Assembly: GCA_027079365.1 (NCBI GenBank)
Contig: JALWVW010000001.1
Coordinates: 1 to 9,497 of the forward strand
Length of the DNA: 9,497 bases
Source: Campylobacteraceae bacterium
GTDB taxonomy: Bacteria > Campylobacterota > Campylobacteria > Campylobacterales > Sulfurovaceae
Direction of reading: 5' to 3'
Part shown: piece by piece, positions 1 through 6,145 of the stretch
How positions within the stretch are numbered: the stretch's first letter is position 1
How the letters are laid out: each line of letters begins with the position of its first letter
Position numbers and translations under genes: made by a program
The notes under the pieces: generated by a model
The model's input: only the letters and a program-made list of their open reading frames with translations
Told to the model about the DNA's origin: nothing
The model's database searches: none

Positions 1-909
1 CTCAATCTCTGCCATGATCCAAAAAAGGCCTGCAAGGTCACGCTTCAGCCAGTCGATATCGTCGGTGTGGATGCTGCGATCCTCTTCTCTGATATCCTTG
101 TGATCCCTGATGAAATGGGCATGGATCTAAGCTTTGTCAAGGGTGAAGGCCCCAAGTTCTCTGATCCTATCGAGACAGAAGCTGATCTAGACAGACTTGT
201 CGGCGGTGAAGAGGCAGCTGACAAGCTCACCTATGTGTATGACACGATTAAGCTTATCCGAGAGCAGTTGGCGGACGACAAGGCACTGATTGGCTTTACC
301 GGCGCACCGTGGACACTGGCAACCTACATGATCGAAGGCCAAGGCACCAAGACCTACAATATCTGCAAGAAGATGATGTACTCCAACCCTGCCCTGCTCC
401 ACAAGATACTCGCCAAAGTCACCGAAGTGGTCAAGTACTATATGGAGAAGCAGATCGAAGCAGGTATCGATGTCGTACAGATCTTTGACAGCTGGGCAGC
501 AGCGATCGAGCCGAGTATGTATGATGAGTTTAGCTGGAAATACATGGTAGGGATCGCCGACTATCTCAAGTCCAAGTATCCCCATATTCCTATCATTATG
601 TTCCCCAAAGGCGTACCAGCCTTCCTGGATCAGGTCTATGGCAACTTCGATGTCTTTGGTGTAGACTGGGGTACCCCCATGGCACTCGCCAAAGAGAAGC
701 TGGGAGACCGCTATGTTCTCCAGGGCAACATGGAACCCTGCCGCCTCTATTCCAAAGAGGCTACCACCTCCTGCGTAGAAGAGATTCAGGAGATCATGGG
801 TGGCAAACGCCACATCTTCAACCTCGGGCATGGTATCCTGCCAGATGTACCCGTAGAGCATGCGAAGCACTTTGTATCTGAATGCCAGAGAGTCTCTGGC
901 AAAAAATAG
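1..909 (+). CDS. hemE: Uroporphyrinogen decarboxylase (5'-truncated by window edge)
   Basis: HemE removes the four acetate carboxyls of uroporphyrinogen III to give coproporphyrinogen III in cytoplasmic haem synthesis. The reading frame is open from base 1 and gives 302 residues before TAG at 907-909. The family is about 340 residues long, so roughly 40 N-terminal residues lie outside the window. Seen directly: TLQPVDIVGVDAAILFSDIL at the start of the fragment, whose FSD aspartate (fragment residue 31) is the family's catalytic/substrate-binding Asp; then QIFDSWA, QGNMEP and the C-terminal FNLGHGI with the conserved His (about residue 277). The GTG at 67 is the internal Val of GVDAA and not a start. 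The stop codon directly abuts the ATG of the next gene, so the two are probably co-transcribed. Identification is secure. Confidence 0.97.
   Translation, partial: LNLCHDPKKACKVTLQPVDIVGVDAAILFSDILVIPDEMGMDLSFVKGEGPKFSDPIETEADLDRLVGGEEAADKLTYVYDTIKLIREQLADDKALIGFTGAPWTLATYMIEGQGTKTYNICKKMMYSNPALLHKILAKVTEVVKYYMEKQIEAGIDVVQIFDSWAAAIEPSMYDEFSWKYMVGIADYLKSKYPHIPIIMFPKGVPAFLDQVYGNFDVFGVDWGTPMALAKEKLGDRYVLQGNMEPCRLYSKEATTSCVEEIQEIMGGKRHIFNLGHGILPDVPVEHAKHFVSECQRVSGKK
884..900 (+). repeat. Perfect inverted repeat at the hemE/radical SAM junction
   Basis: GCCAGAGA (884-891) and TCTCTGGC (893-900) are exact reverse complements around one central G. As RNA this can fold into a 7-bp stem with a 3-base loop. 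It lies in the last hemE codons and ends 9 bases before the ATG at 910. It is followed by six A's, not T's, on the plus strand; on the minus strand the T's precede the stem. It is therefore not a normal intrinsic terminator in either direction. Its position suggests an effect on initiation of the downstream gene or on mRNA stability; that is inference. Confidence 0.6.
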
Positions 910-1824
910 ATGTCACAGATCATTTTTGGCCCCATACACTCTCGTCGTTTCGGGAAATCCCTCGGTATCGACCTGAGCCCTGGGAAAAAGCAGTGCAACT
1001 ATGACTGTGTCTATTGTGAGCTTGATCCCGCCAAGACCATGAGTGACTACAGCGATGTGCTGCCTGTGTCTCAGATCATTACAGCTGTCAAAGAGGCACT
1101 GACTCAGCACGGGGATATCGATGTATTGACGATCACAGCCAATGGTGAGCCCACCCTCTACCCATGCCTCCTCCAGCTCATCAAGGAGATCAACGGGATC
1201 AAGGGCCATACCAAGACCCTCATACTCAGTAATGGAAGTACTATCTCTGATCCAAAAGTCAGAGAAGCCCTGCTCCTGATTGATACGGTCAAACTCTCAC
1301 TCGATTGTGCCACACAAGCATGCCTCAAAAAGATCGACCGCATGCATGCAGGCATCACTATCGAGGATATCAAGCAAGGCATGTTGGATTTTAAAGCTAT
1401 GACGCAACGACCACTTATCATAGAGGTACTGATAGTTGAAGGGATCAATGATAAGCCAAAGGAGATAGAGGCACTCAATGCCTTTTTGCTTCAGCTCTCA
1501 CCTGACCGTATCGACCTGGGGACGATCGACCGTCCACCCGCCTATGCCGTCAAGCCTGTCAGCTACGAAAAGCTTCTAGCATTTACCAGACTCTTTGATC
1601 CCTCTCTCGCTGTACATATTACCCAACGAAAAACAGCTACCTCAAAACCTTCTGCTTACAGCAAAGATGAGATACTCTCAACGCTCAAAAAGCGCCCCTT
1701 GACAGCAGAGGATATTGATATTTTGTTTGATGAAGAGAGTCAAAATCTACTCAAAAAACTGCTAAATACCGAGGAAATCATCGAAACTGAGAACAATGGT
1801 GTAGTTTTTTACAAAATTCCCTAG
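910..1824 (+). CDS. Radical SAM protein, COG0731 type, with C-terminal winged-helix-like tail
   Basis: The 304-residue protein begins MSQIIFGPIHSRRFGKSLGI and carries CNYDCVYC (Cys29, Cys33, Cys36), the CX3CX2C motif that binds the [4Fe-4S] cluster used to cleave S-adenosylmethionine. ITANGEPTLYP (about residues 75-85) is the glycine-rich SAM-binding segment after the second strand of the barrel. The pattern GP(I/V)HSRRxGxSLGIxLxP...CxYxCxYCE is characteristic of the COG0731 'Fe-S oxidoreductase' group, related to wybutosine-type enzymes, with no firmly established substrate in bacteria. Residues about 245-304 (KPSAYSKDEILSTLKKRPLT onward) look like a small winged-helix domain. ATG follows the hemE TAG with no gap and has no good Shine-Dalgarno sequence, so coupling to hemE translation is likely. 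A link to tetrapyrrole chemistry is suggested only by position. Confidence 0.85.
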   Translation: MSQIIFGPIHSRRFGKSLGIDLSPGKKQCNYDCVYCELDPAKTMSDYSDVLPVSQIITAVKEALTQHGDIDVLTITANGEPTLYPCLLQLIKEINGIKGHTKTLILSNGSTISDPKVREALLLIDTVKLSLDCATQACLKKIDRMHAGITIEDIKQGMLDFKAMTQRPLIIEVLIVEGINDKPKEIEALNAFLLQLSPDRIDLGTIDRPPAYAVKPVSYEKLLAFTRLFDPSLAVHITQRKTATSKPSAYSKDEILSTLKKRPLTAEDIDILFDEESQNLLKKLLNTEEIIETENNGVVFYKIP

Positions 1825-1831
1825 ATTTCCA

Positions 1832-1860
1832 TTGACTTTAAAGGACTTTTTGACTATAAT
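1832..1860 (+). promoter_or_regulatory. Sigma70 promoter of tRNA-Asn
   Basis: TTGACT (1832-1837) and TATAAT (1855-1860) are separated by exactly 17 bases, close to a perfect housekeeping promoter. Expected transcription start is about 1867, leaving a leader of about 30 bases before the mature tRNA end at 1897. It is the strongest promoter match in the window, as expected for a stable RNA. Confidence 0.85.
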
Positions 1861-1896
1861 CCTATCCACATTTCAAGCACTGTCTTGAGATTCTGT

Positions 1897-1971
<75 letters not shown>

Positions 1972-1998
1972 CTCATGTAAAACTCCCACATTTTTCAA

Positions 1999-2406
1999 CT
2001 AACGCTCAAACCCTTGAATAATCACTTCAGGAATTCTCATAGGTCTCATTTTTGTACTGTCCACAAAAACCCACTCTGTACTACCTTCACAAACTAAGTT
2101 TTCGTCCTCTACACATTTAATGCGATATTCTCGTGTAGAGAGCAGTCTGCCTATATCTTTGATCCAGGTCTCTATTTTCAAGGTATCTCCCTCCAGTGCA
2201 GGCTTCCGATATTCGATGTGGTGGGATTTGGCAACCCAGGTACCGCCCAGAGCTAGACATTCCCGATAGCCAAAACCTACCGATTCAGAATGTTGTGTGG
2301 CTGCATCAATCATCCATCTTAAGTAGGTGACATTGTTGACATGTCCGTTAAAGTCTATCTCCTCTTTGCTAACAGTAAAGGTATAGCCAAAAAGTTTACC
2401 ATGCAT
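1999..2406 (-). CDS. Acyl-CoA thioesterase, hotdog fold (4HBT/YbgC/FadM-like)
   Basis: The 135-residue protein has the family length. The N-terminal signature DFNGHVNNVTYLRWM (from residue 18) carries the Asp (D18) and the NGHVNN loop typical of 4-hydroxybenzoyl-CoA-thioesterase-like enzymes, and HHIEYRKPALEGDTL (about 62-76) is the conserved central strand region. Such enzymes hydrolyse thioesters of CoA or ACP in the cytoplasm; the substrate cannot be read from sequence. The start is ATG at 2406, 9 bases after the hisG stop, with a weak AGGGTGG ahead of it, so it is probably co-transcribed with and coupled to hisG. Nothing suggests a histidine-pathway function; it is likely a passenger. It ends just short of the tRNA-Asn 3' side, to which it is convergent. 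Confidence 0.85.
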   Translation of the reverse strand: MHGKLFGYTFTVSKEEIDFNGHVNNVTYLRWMIDAATQHSESVGFGYRECLALGGTWVAKSHHIEYRKPALEGDTLKIETWIKDIGRLLSTREYRIKCVEDENLVCEGSTEWVFVDSTKMRPMRIPEVIIQGFER

Positions 2407-2415
2407 GATGCCACC

Positions 2416-3282
2416 CTACTCCACAATCTTGCTCACAGGTAACTCCACGATCGCCTTGGCACCATGCTCTTTGAGCTTCGGGATGACATACCGCAGGGTA
2501 TTTTGGTCTACAACTGCCATGACATCCACCCAGTCACCCTTGGCAAGGCTTGAGACAGTAGGGTTTTCGCTGGGAAGTATCTCTAGTATCTCTTTGAGGC
2601 TTGCTTGGGGGGCATTGAGCATCAGGCAGGATTTGGGCTTGGCATCGATGACGGATTGGAGCATCATGATGATGCGCTCGATCTTGGCACGCTTTTGGGG
2701 GTCTTCGTAGGCTTTTTTGTTGGCGATGAAGCGGGTGGTGGTCTCTAGTACGGTATCGATGATCTTGAGGTCGTTGGCACGCAGAGAAGAGCCAGTCTCG
2801 GTGATCTCTACGATCGCATCAGCCAGATCTGGTACCTTGACCTCTGTCGTACCCCAGCTGAACTCCACATTGACATTGACTCCTTTGGCAGAAAAGTAGT
2901 CCTGTGTCAAGTTCACCACCTCAGTGGCGATCGTTTTGCCCTCCAGGTCTTCGGCACAGGTATAAGGTGAGCCCTCTTTGACTGCCAGTACCCACTTGAT
3001 CGGTTTGAAACTCTGTTTGGCATAGATTAGCTCGGCGACTTCGACTACATCCGCACGGTTCTCCCGTATCCAATCCAGCCCTGTCAGACCGCAGTCCAGC
3101 TGCCCACCCTCTACATAACGCGCCATCTCTTGGGCACGGATCAGCATGCAGCTAAGCTCCGGGTCATCTACGCTGGGGTAGTAGTTGCGCTCCTTGACGC
3201 GGATATCATAGCCCGCCTCTTTAAATATCTTGATCGTTGCGTCCTGCAGACTTCCTTTGGGGATACCTAGTGTTAGCTCCAT
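2416..3282 (-). CDS. hisG: ATP phosphoribosyltransferase, long (HisZ-independent) form
   Basis: HisG condenses ATP with PRPP to phosphoribosyl-ATP, the first and feedback-controlled step of histidine synthesis. From ATG 3282 the protein is 288 residues, MELTLGIPKGSLQDATIKIF, in the size range of long-form enzymes. It shows DCGLTGLDWIRE (about 63-74), the PRPP-binding segment ADAIVEITETGSSLRANDL (about 154-172) and a C-terminal HisG_C region (about 211-288, LMLNAPQASLKEI and KGDWVDVMAVVD) that binds histidine allosterically. Having this domain means no HisZ partner is needed. The start is fixed by AGGAG 8 bases upstream and by homology. The frame is open for 44 codons further upstream, but that extension reads through the likely promoter region and looks non-coding. 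No other his gene is adjacent. Confidence 0.96.
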   Translation of the reverse strand: MELTLGIPKGSLQDATIKIFKEAGYDIRVKERNYYPSVDDPELSCMLIRAQEMARYVEGGQLDCGLTGLDWIRENRADVVEVAELIYAKQSFKPIKWVLAVKEGSPYTCAEDLEGKTIATEVVNLTQDYFSAKGVNVNVEFSWGTTEVKVPDLADAIVEITETGSSLRANDLKIIDTVLETTTRFIANKKAYEDPQKRAKIERIIMMLQSVIDAKPKSCLMLNAPQASLKEILEILPSENPTVSSLAKGDWVDVMAVVDQNTLRYVIPKLKEHGAKAIVELPVSKIVE

Positions 3283-3319
3283 TTTCTTGACTCCTCTTTT
3301 TTTCATTATTTCTATAGAA

Positions 3320-3325
3320 AGTATA
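3320..3325 (-). promoter_or_regulatory. Candidate -10 box for hisG
   Basis: On the minus strand TATACT lies 37 bases before the hisG ATG, with no recognisable -35. The upstream stretch is A/T rich, as is common for Campylobacterota promoters that lack a clear -35. It would give a leader of about 30 bases that includes the AGGAG ribosome site. This is tentative. Confidence 0.35.
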
Positions 3326-3377
3326 GTCAAATTGCATAAAATTTTCATTGATTCAGGTTGGGTAGATAATATCAGGC

Positions 3378-3383
3378 TATAAT
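3378..3383 (+). promoter_or_regulatory. Candidate -10 box for the cold-shock gene
   Basis: TATAAT lies within CAGG-CTATAATA-CCTG (3373-3388), whose outer four bases are inverted repeats. No good -35 is visible at 17 bases. Predicted transcription start is about 3390, giving a 5' leader of about 130 bases for the cold-shock gene at 3522. The 12-mer AGGCTATAATAC found here recurs exactly, on the opposite strand, in front of the araC-type gene (6104-6115). Confidence 0.5.
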
Positions 3384-3389
3384 ACCTGT

Positions 3390-3521
3390 GATGAAAGATG
3401 AGGCTCGAGTTCATCTTTAGTGTGAAAAGTGTGATTGAACTTTGTTCTGCCCGCTAGACCCCTGAAGACTCCCCCTATTTTGACTCCACTTATAAAGTGA
3501 TTTAATTTAAAAGGCTATACA
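3390..3521 (+). promoter_or_regulatory. Long structured 5' leader of the cold-shock gene
   Basis: If transcription begins near 3390 the leader is about 130 bases, similar in scale to the regulatory leaders known for cspA-type genes. Two hairpins are visible: AAAGATGA (3394-3401) with TCATCTTT (3411-3418), an 8-bp stem with a 9-base loop; and CACTT (3487-3491) with AAGTG (3495-3499), a 5-bp stem with an ATA loop ending 9 bases before the AAAAGG ribosome site (3509-3514). A 9-codon ORF (ATG 3391 to TAG 3420) spans the first hairpin. A role in temperature control is inferred from the gene family, not shown here. Confidence 0.4.
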
Positions 3522-3740
3522 ATGGCAGAAGTAGTAACTGGAACAGTAAAATGGTTTAACGATGAGAAGGGTTATGGATTCGTCCAGCCTGATAACGGTG
3601 GTAGCGATGTATTCGTTCACTTCAGACAAGTAAATAACCCAGACGGTGGTCGTGTATCACTCGCAGAAGGTCAAGCGGTAAGTTTCGAGATCGGCGAAGG
3701 TCAAAAAGGCCCACAAGCTGAGAATGTAACACCTCTCTAG
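3522..3740 (+). CDS. Cold-shock domain protein (CspA family)
   Basis: This is a 72-residue single cold-shock (OB-fold) domain, full length for the family. It begins MAEVVTGTVKWFNDEKGYGF and contains RNP1 (KGYGFV, residues 16-21) and RNP2 (VFVHF, residues 30-34), the aromatic patches that bind single-stranded RNA or DNA; GPQAENVTPL closes the last strand. Such proteins melt RNA secondary structure in the cytoplasm, either in the cold or constitutively. The AAAAGG ribosome site is 7 bases before the ATG. It is monocistronic: divergent from hisG, convergent with the EamA-type gene, with a clear terminator directly after the stop. Whether it is cold-induced cannot be told from sequence, although the long leader fits. 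Confidence 0.96.
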   Translation: MAEVVTGTVKWFNDEKGYGFVQPDNGGSDVFVHFRQVNNPDGGRVSLAEGQAVSFEIGEGQKGPQAENVTPL

Positions 3741-3745
3741 ACCTT

Positions 3746-3775
3746 ATAGCGGTGCGTGTTACGCACCCTATTTTA
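3746..3775 (+). terminator. Intrinsic terminator of the cold-shock gene
   Basis: GGTGCGT (3751-3757) and ACGCACC (3761-3767) form a perfect 7-bp GC-rich stem with a GTT loop. ATAG (3746-3749) and CTAT (3768-3771) can extend it by four pairs if C3750 is bulged. TTTTAT follows. The minus strand has no U tract after the stem, so it probably works only for the plus-strand gene. Confidence 0.85.
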
Positions 3776-3815
3776 TATCCCCCCTTTTCTCTCTCTCCCC
3801 CAATACTTTATTCTC

Positions 3816-4700
3816 TTATTTTGTGAACTTGATATGATTGAGTATCTTTACAGCAAGTAGTGTCATCACCGTACCTACGATCATCCATAGACTGATCTTT
3901 TCGCCCAGAAAAGGAATACTGAGCCCTATCGCAGCAAACGGCACCAGAAAGACAAAACTGCTCACAGCCCCGGCTCCCAGCTTTTCAATACCGATAAAAT
4001 AGATGGTGTTGGCAAAAGTCGTCGAGAGAAGCGAGATCAGTCCCATGTGTAGCCAGAAAGTAGCATCGAACGCCTGCATCTGTATCGCAGACGGATCGAC
4101 AAAAAAGAGCAGATCGAGCACCACAGTCACCACATAGAGATAGAAGGTAAAGACCAGTGCAGAGAGTCTTTGGTTGTAGGAGCTGATCACGGTCAACAGC
4201 GCCCAAAGAAAAGCAGCCAGTACGAAGTAGAGGTTGTATATTACCAGGATCTCATCGAGTGTCTTGTTCCAGACCCCAAGAATCGTCATAACCCCTACCC
4301 CACCAAGCAGCAAGGCACCCAGCTCTCTGCGTGTCACCTTTTTGGTTCCCAGCAGCGCCAAGAGGATAAAAGTGAGGATCGGTATCATGGTTGTGACAAA
4401 AGCACCTCCCAGCGAAGCAGTACCCAGCTTGACGCCTAAAAAGAAGTATTTCATATAGGCAAAAAAGCTCAATGAAGCCAGCAGGACAACACCAAAGCTT
4501 CGCAGGTCGATCTTAAAGGAGTGCTTCATCCAGAGAATGATTGGTACCATAGTCACTGCCGTGATCCCAAAGCGAAAGAGTATCATCTCATACTCATCAA
4601 TATATCTACCCAGTATCTTGACACTAACCCAGGACATCCCCCAGCCGATCATGGCTAAGAGCATCAGGAAATAGAAGAAGTTATTGTTTTCAGTTTTCAT
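3816..4700 (-). CDS. EamA/DMT-family transporter (10 TM, probable exporter)
   Basis: The 294-residue protein is very hydrophobic and consistent with ten membrane helices arranged as two EamA repeats. The first repeat starts at FYFLMLLAMIGWGMSWVSVK, and a charged TKKVTRRE loop sits near the middle (about 118-125). The second repeat starts around LYFVLAAFLWALLTVISSYN and ends with SFVFLVPFAAIGLSIPFLGE, the typical P-x-x-A...GE signature of the last pair of helices. Family members export amino acids or other small metabolites across the inner membrane; the substrate is unknown. ATG 4700 has AGAGG about 5 bases upstream and lies 8 bases after the stop of the preceding gene, so it is the last gene of the araC-type cassette. 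It is convergent with the cold-shock gene. Confidence 0.9.
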   Translation of the reverse strand: MKTENNNFFYFLMLLAMIGWGMSWVSVKILGRYIDEYEMILFRFGITAVTMVPIILWMKHSFKIDLRSFGVVLLASLSFFAYMKYFFLGVKLGTASLGGAFVTTMIPILTFILLALLGTKKVTRRELGALLLGGVGVMTILGVWNKTLDEILVIYNLYFVLAAFLWALLTVISSYNQRLSALVFTFYLYVVTVVLDLLFFVDPSAIQMQAFDATFWLHMGLISLLSTTFANTIYFIGIEKLGAGAVSSFVFLVPFAAIGLSIPFLGEKISLWMIVGTVMTLLAVKILNHIKFTK

Positions 4701-4708
4701 AGCTACCT

Positions 4709-5254
4709 CTACTCTTTGACCAGATAGGTGTTGAGCCGTCTGGCAATACCACTGAACCCTGTAGCATACACAATAATTTCATAAATCATCTTATCAGAGT
4801 AGCCGGCATGGTAGAGTGCCTCAAAATCCTTCTGGGAGAAATGGTGAGAATCATAGATACTCTTAATCGCTTTTGAGAGGAGCAGCGTTGATCTCTCATC
4901 CAGTGGTGCTTTTGTCATATCTTCGATATACGCTTCGATCTGTGCCTGTGTGATGCCATGAGCTTGCAGCATTGCGGTATTGAGTGCGATACAGTAGGGG
5001 TAGTTGTCTTTTCTGGCTACATAAAGTCGCATGAGTGCGAACCATATCAATGGAAGCTCAGGATGATTTCGCGTGAACTTCATAGGATCAGTAAAACACT
5101 TCATCTCTTCCAGCGCATGGGTGGCATGTATCTGGACATGTGGCGGAATACTGCCAAGCAGTGCTTCAAGTTCAGAATAGAGTGCCTTGAGCTCGTCTGT
5201 CGCCTGCTCTGGCGCTATAGGGTGACCATACATGGTAAAATGCTGCTGCTTCAT
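4709..5254 (-). CDS. Carboxymuconolactone decarboxylase/AhpD-like protein with degraded CxxC
   Basis: From ATG 5254 the protein is 181 residues, MKQQHFTMYGHPIAPEQATD, with AAGGAA about 7 bases upstream; the open frame continues to 5299 but that part has no ribosome site. The helical core FALMRLYVARKDNYPYCIAL (about 72-91) and the C-terminal GYSDKMIYEIIVYATGFSGI (about 151-170) match the alkylhydroperoxidase D/CMD fold. In AhpD the redox motif is CxxCxxxH; here it reads Y85-x-x-C88-x-x-x-N92, so only the second Cys remains. Classical peroxidase chemistry is therefore unlikely; a decarboxylase-like or non-redox role is possible. It lies between an AraC regulator and an exporter in a probable operon. 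The family call is fairly sure and the function is unknown. Confidence 0.75.
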   Translation of the reverse strand: MKQQHFTMYGHPIAPEQATDELKALYSELEALLGSIPPHVQIHATHALEEMKCFTDPMKFTRNHPELPLIWFALMRLYVARKDNYPYCIALNTAMLQAHGITQAQIEAYIEDMTKAPLDERSTLLLSKAIKSIYDSHHFSQKDFEALYHAGYSDKMIYEIIVYATGFSGIARRLNTYLVKE

Positions 5255-5299
5255 GATAATTTCCTTTTGGTTAGATAGAGAAGTGTATCTTAATGCCAC

Positions 5300-6100
5300 T
5301 TATTTATATAGAACAATATTGCTACTTTTAAGTAGATGCAGTGGAGTATAACCATACATGCGTTTAAAATGTCTTGTGAAGTGCGATTGGTCACTAAAGC
5401 CCGCTGCAATACTTGCTTCAGAGATACAGTCACCTGATATGATGCCCTGGGTAGCCCGATGGATGCGCTGGGTTATGATGAAGTGATGGGGAGTGATGCC
5501 AGTATGTTGCTTAAAAGTACGCAGGAAATGATATTTGCTTAGTCCAACATTACTAGCCAGCATCTCCAGAGAGAGATTACTATCGAGCATATCATGAATC
5601 ATCTCTACGCTACGTTTGATAATAGCAGTATCATATTGTACTGTATCGAGAGGCTTGGCATAGTCAGTATAGTGCTGGATCAGATAAGAAAGTGTCTCAA
5701 TAAGCTGACTCTCGACAATCATAGCTTCTGCGTCTTGATAGACTGACACAAAAAGCCTAAACAAGAGGCTATAAAGCTGTGCATCCTCAATAATATGCTC
5801 TTTAAACAGAGGTATATTTCTCTCTCCAAAAATCTGTCCATAGATTTCACTCATAAGCGTCACTGAAGGGTAAAAGTTTGTATACTGCCAAGCATCAGAA
5901 TCTCCACCATGCACCTCTCCCGGATTGATAATCCGTGTAGAATGTCCGTAAGAGTAATCTACTTCACCTAGAACATTGGACTTGAATACCCCGCCATGTG
6001 TCACCCCTACGGTATAGGTTTCGTGGAAATGTTTGGTAAAGCTTTTATCTGTTTTGGATACATTTTCAAAAAAAGTATCCTTGAGGCCCTCTAGTTTCAT
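5300..6100 (-). CDS. AraC-family transcriptional regulator with N-terminal cupin sensor
   Basis: The protein has 266 residues. The N-terminal part (about 1-100) contains HFHETYTVGVTHGG and INPGEVHGG, the pattern of the AraC ligand-binding cupin barrel. The C-terminal part has two helix-turn-helix units: LSLEMLASNVGLSKYHFLRT (about 177-196) and ISEASIAAGFSDQSHFTRHF (about 226-245), followed by the conserved GYTP. Such proteins usually sense a small molecule and activate neighbouring genes. It is transcribed ahead of the CMD-like and EamA genes, with 45 bases between its stop and the next start, so these are its probable targets and operon partners. No in-frame Met occurs near the N terminus other than ATG 6100, which supports that start, yet the -10 box is only 5 bases away and there is no proper ribosome site. 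Confidence 0.93.
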   Translation of the reverse strand: MKLEGLKDTFFENVSKTDKSFTKHFHETYTVGVTHGGVFKSNVLGEVDYSYGHSTRIINPGEVHGGDSDAWQYTNFYPSVTLMSEIYGQIFGERNIPLFKEHIIEDAQLYSLLFRLFVSVYQDAEAMIVESQLIETLSYLIQHYTDYAKPLDTVQYDTAIIKRSVEMIHDMLDSNLSLEMLASNVGLSKYHFLRTFKQHTGITPHHFIITQRIHRATQGIISGDCISEASIAAGFSDQSHFTRHFKRMYGYTPLHLLKSSNIVLYK

Positions 6101-6105
6101 GCCGT

Positions 6106-6111
6106 ATTATA
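6106..6111 (-). promoter_or_regulatory. -10 box immediately before the araC-type gene
   Basis: On the minus strand TATAAT is followed by ACGGC and then the ATG at 6100. With normal spacing transcription would begin at or within the start codon, so the message would be leaderless. The box lies in the 45-base gap after the HAD gene. The surrounding AGGCTATAATAC (6104-6115) is identical to the -10 region proposed for the cold-shock gene. No strong -35 is seen; the upstream region is T-rich (CTATTTTTTCTCTC). Confidence 0.5.
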
Positions 6112-6145
6112 GCCTAAAGCAGAGAGAAAAAATAGAACAAAATTG

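Noticed and set aside
187..870. 227-codon antisense ORF inside hemE
   Set aside because: The hemE frame is certain by motif; the reverse-frame protein shows no recognisable domain and is a codon-bias shadow.
1972..1998. Possible terminator after tRNA-Asn (ATGT/ACAT with a T run)
   Set aside because: The stem is only 4 bp, A/T-rich with a 9-base loop; too weak to call.
3283..3414. A 44-codon N-terminal extension of hisG
   Set aside because: MELTLGIPKGS is the conserved HisG start and has AGGAG at the right distance; the extension reads through the likely promoter region and matches nothing.
3480..3506. TTGACT...TTTAAT as a second promoter close to the cold-shock gene
   Set aside because: Spacing is 15 bases and transcription would begin within the ribosome site at 3509-3514, leaving it incomplete.
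4170..4458. Two overlapping plus-strand ORFs inside the EamA-type gene
   Set aside because: They oppose a clear ten-helix membrane protein, have no ribosome sites and low-complexity basic/serine-rich products.
5255..5299. N-terminal extension of the CMD-like protein
   Set aside because: It has no ribosome site at the upstream start; AAGGAA sits correctly before ATG 5254.
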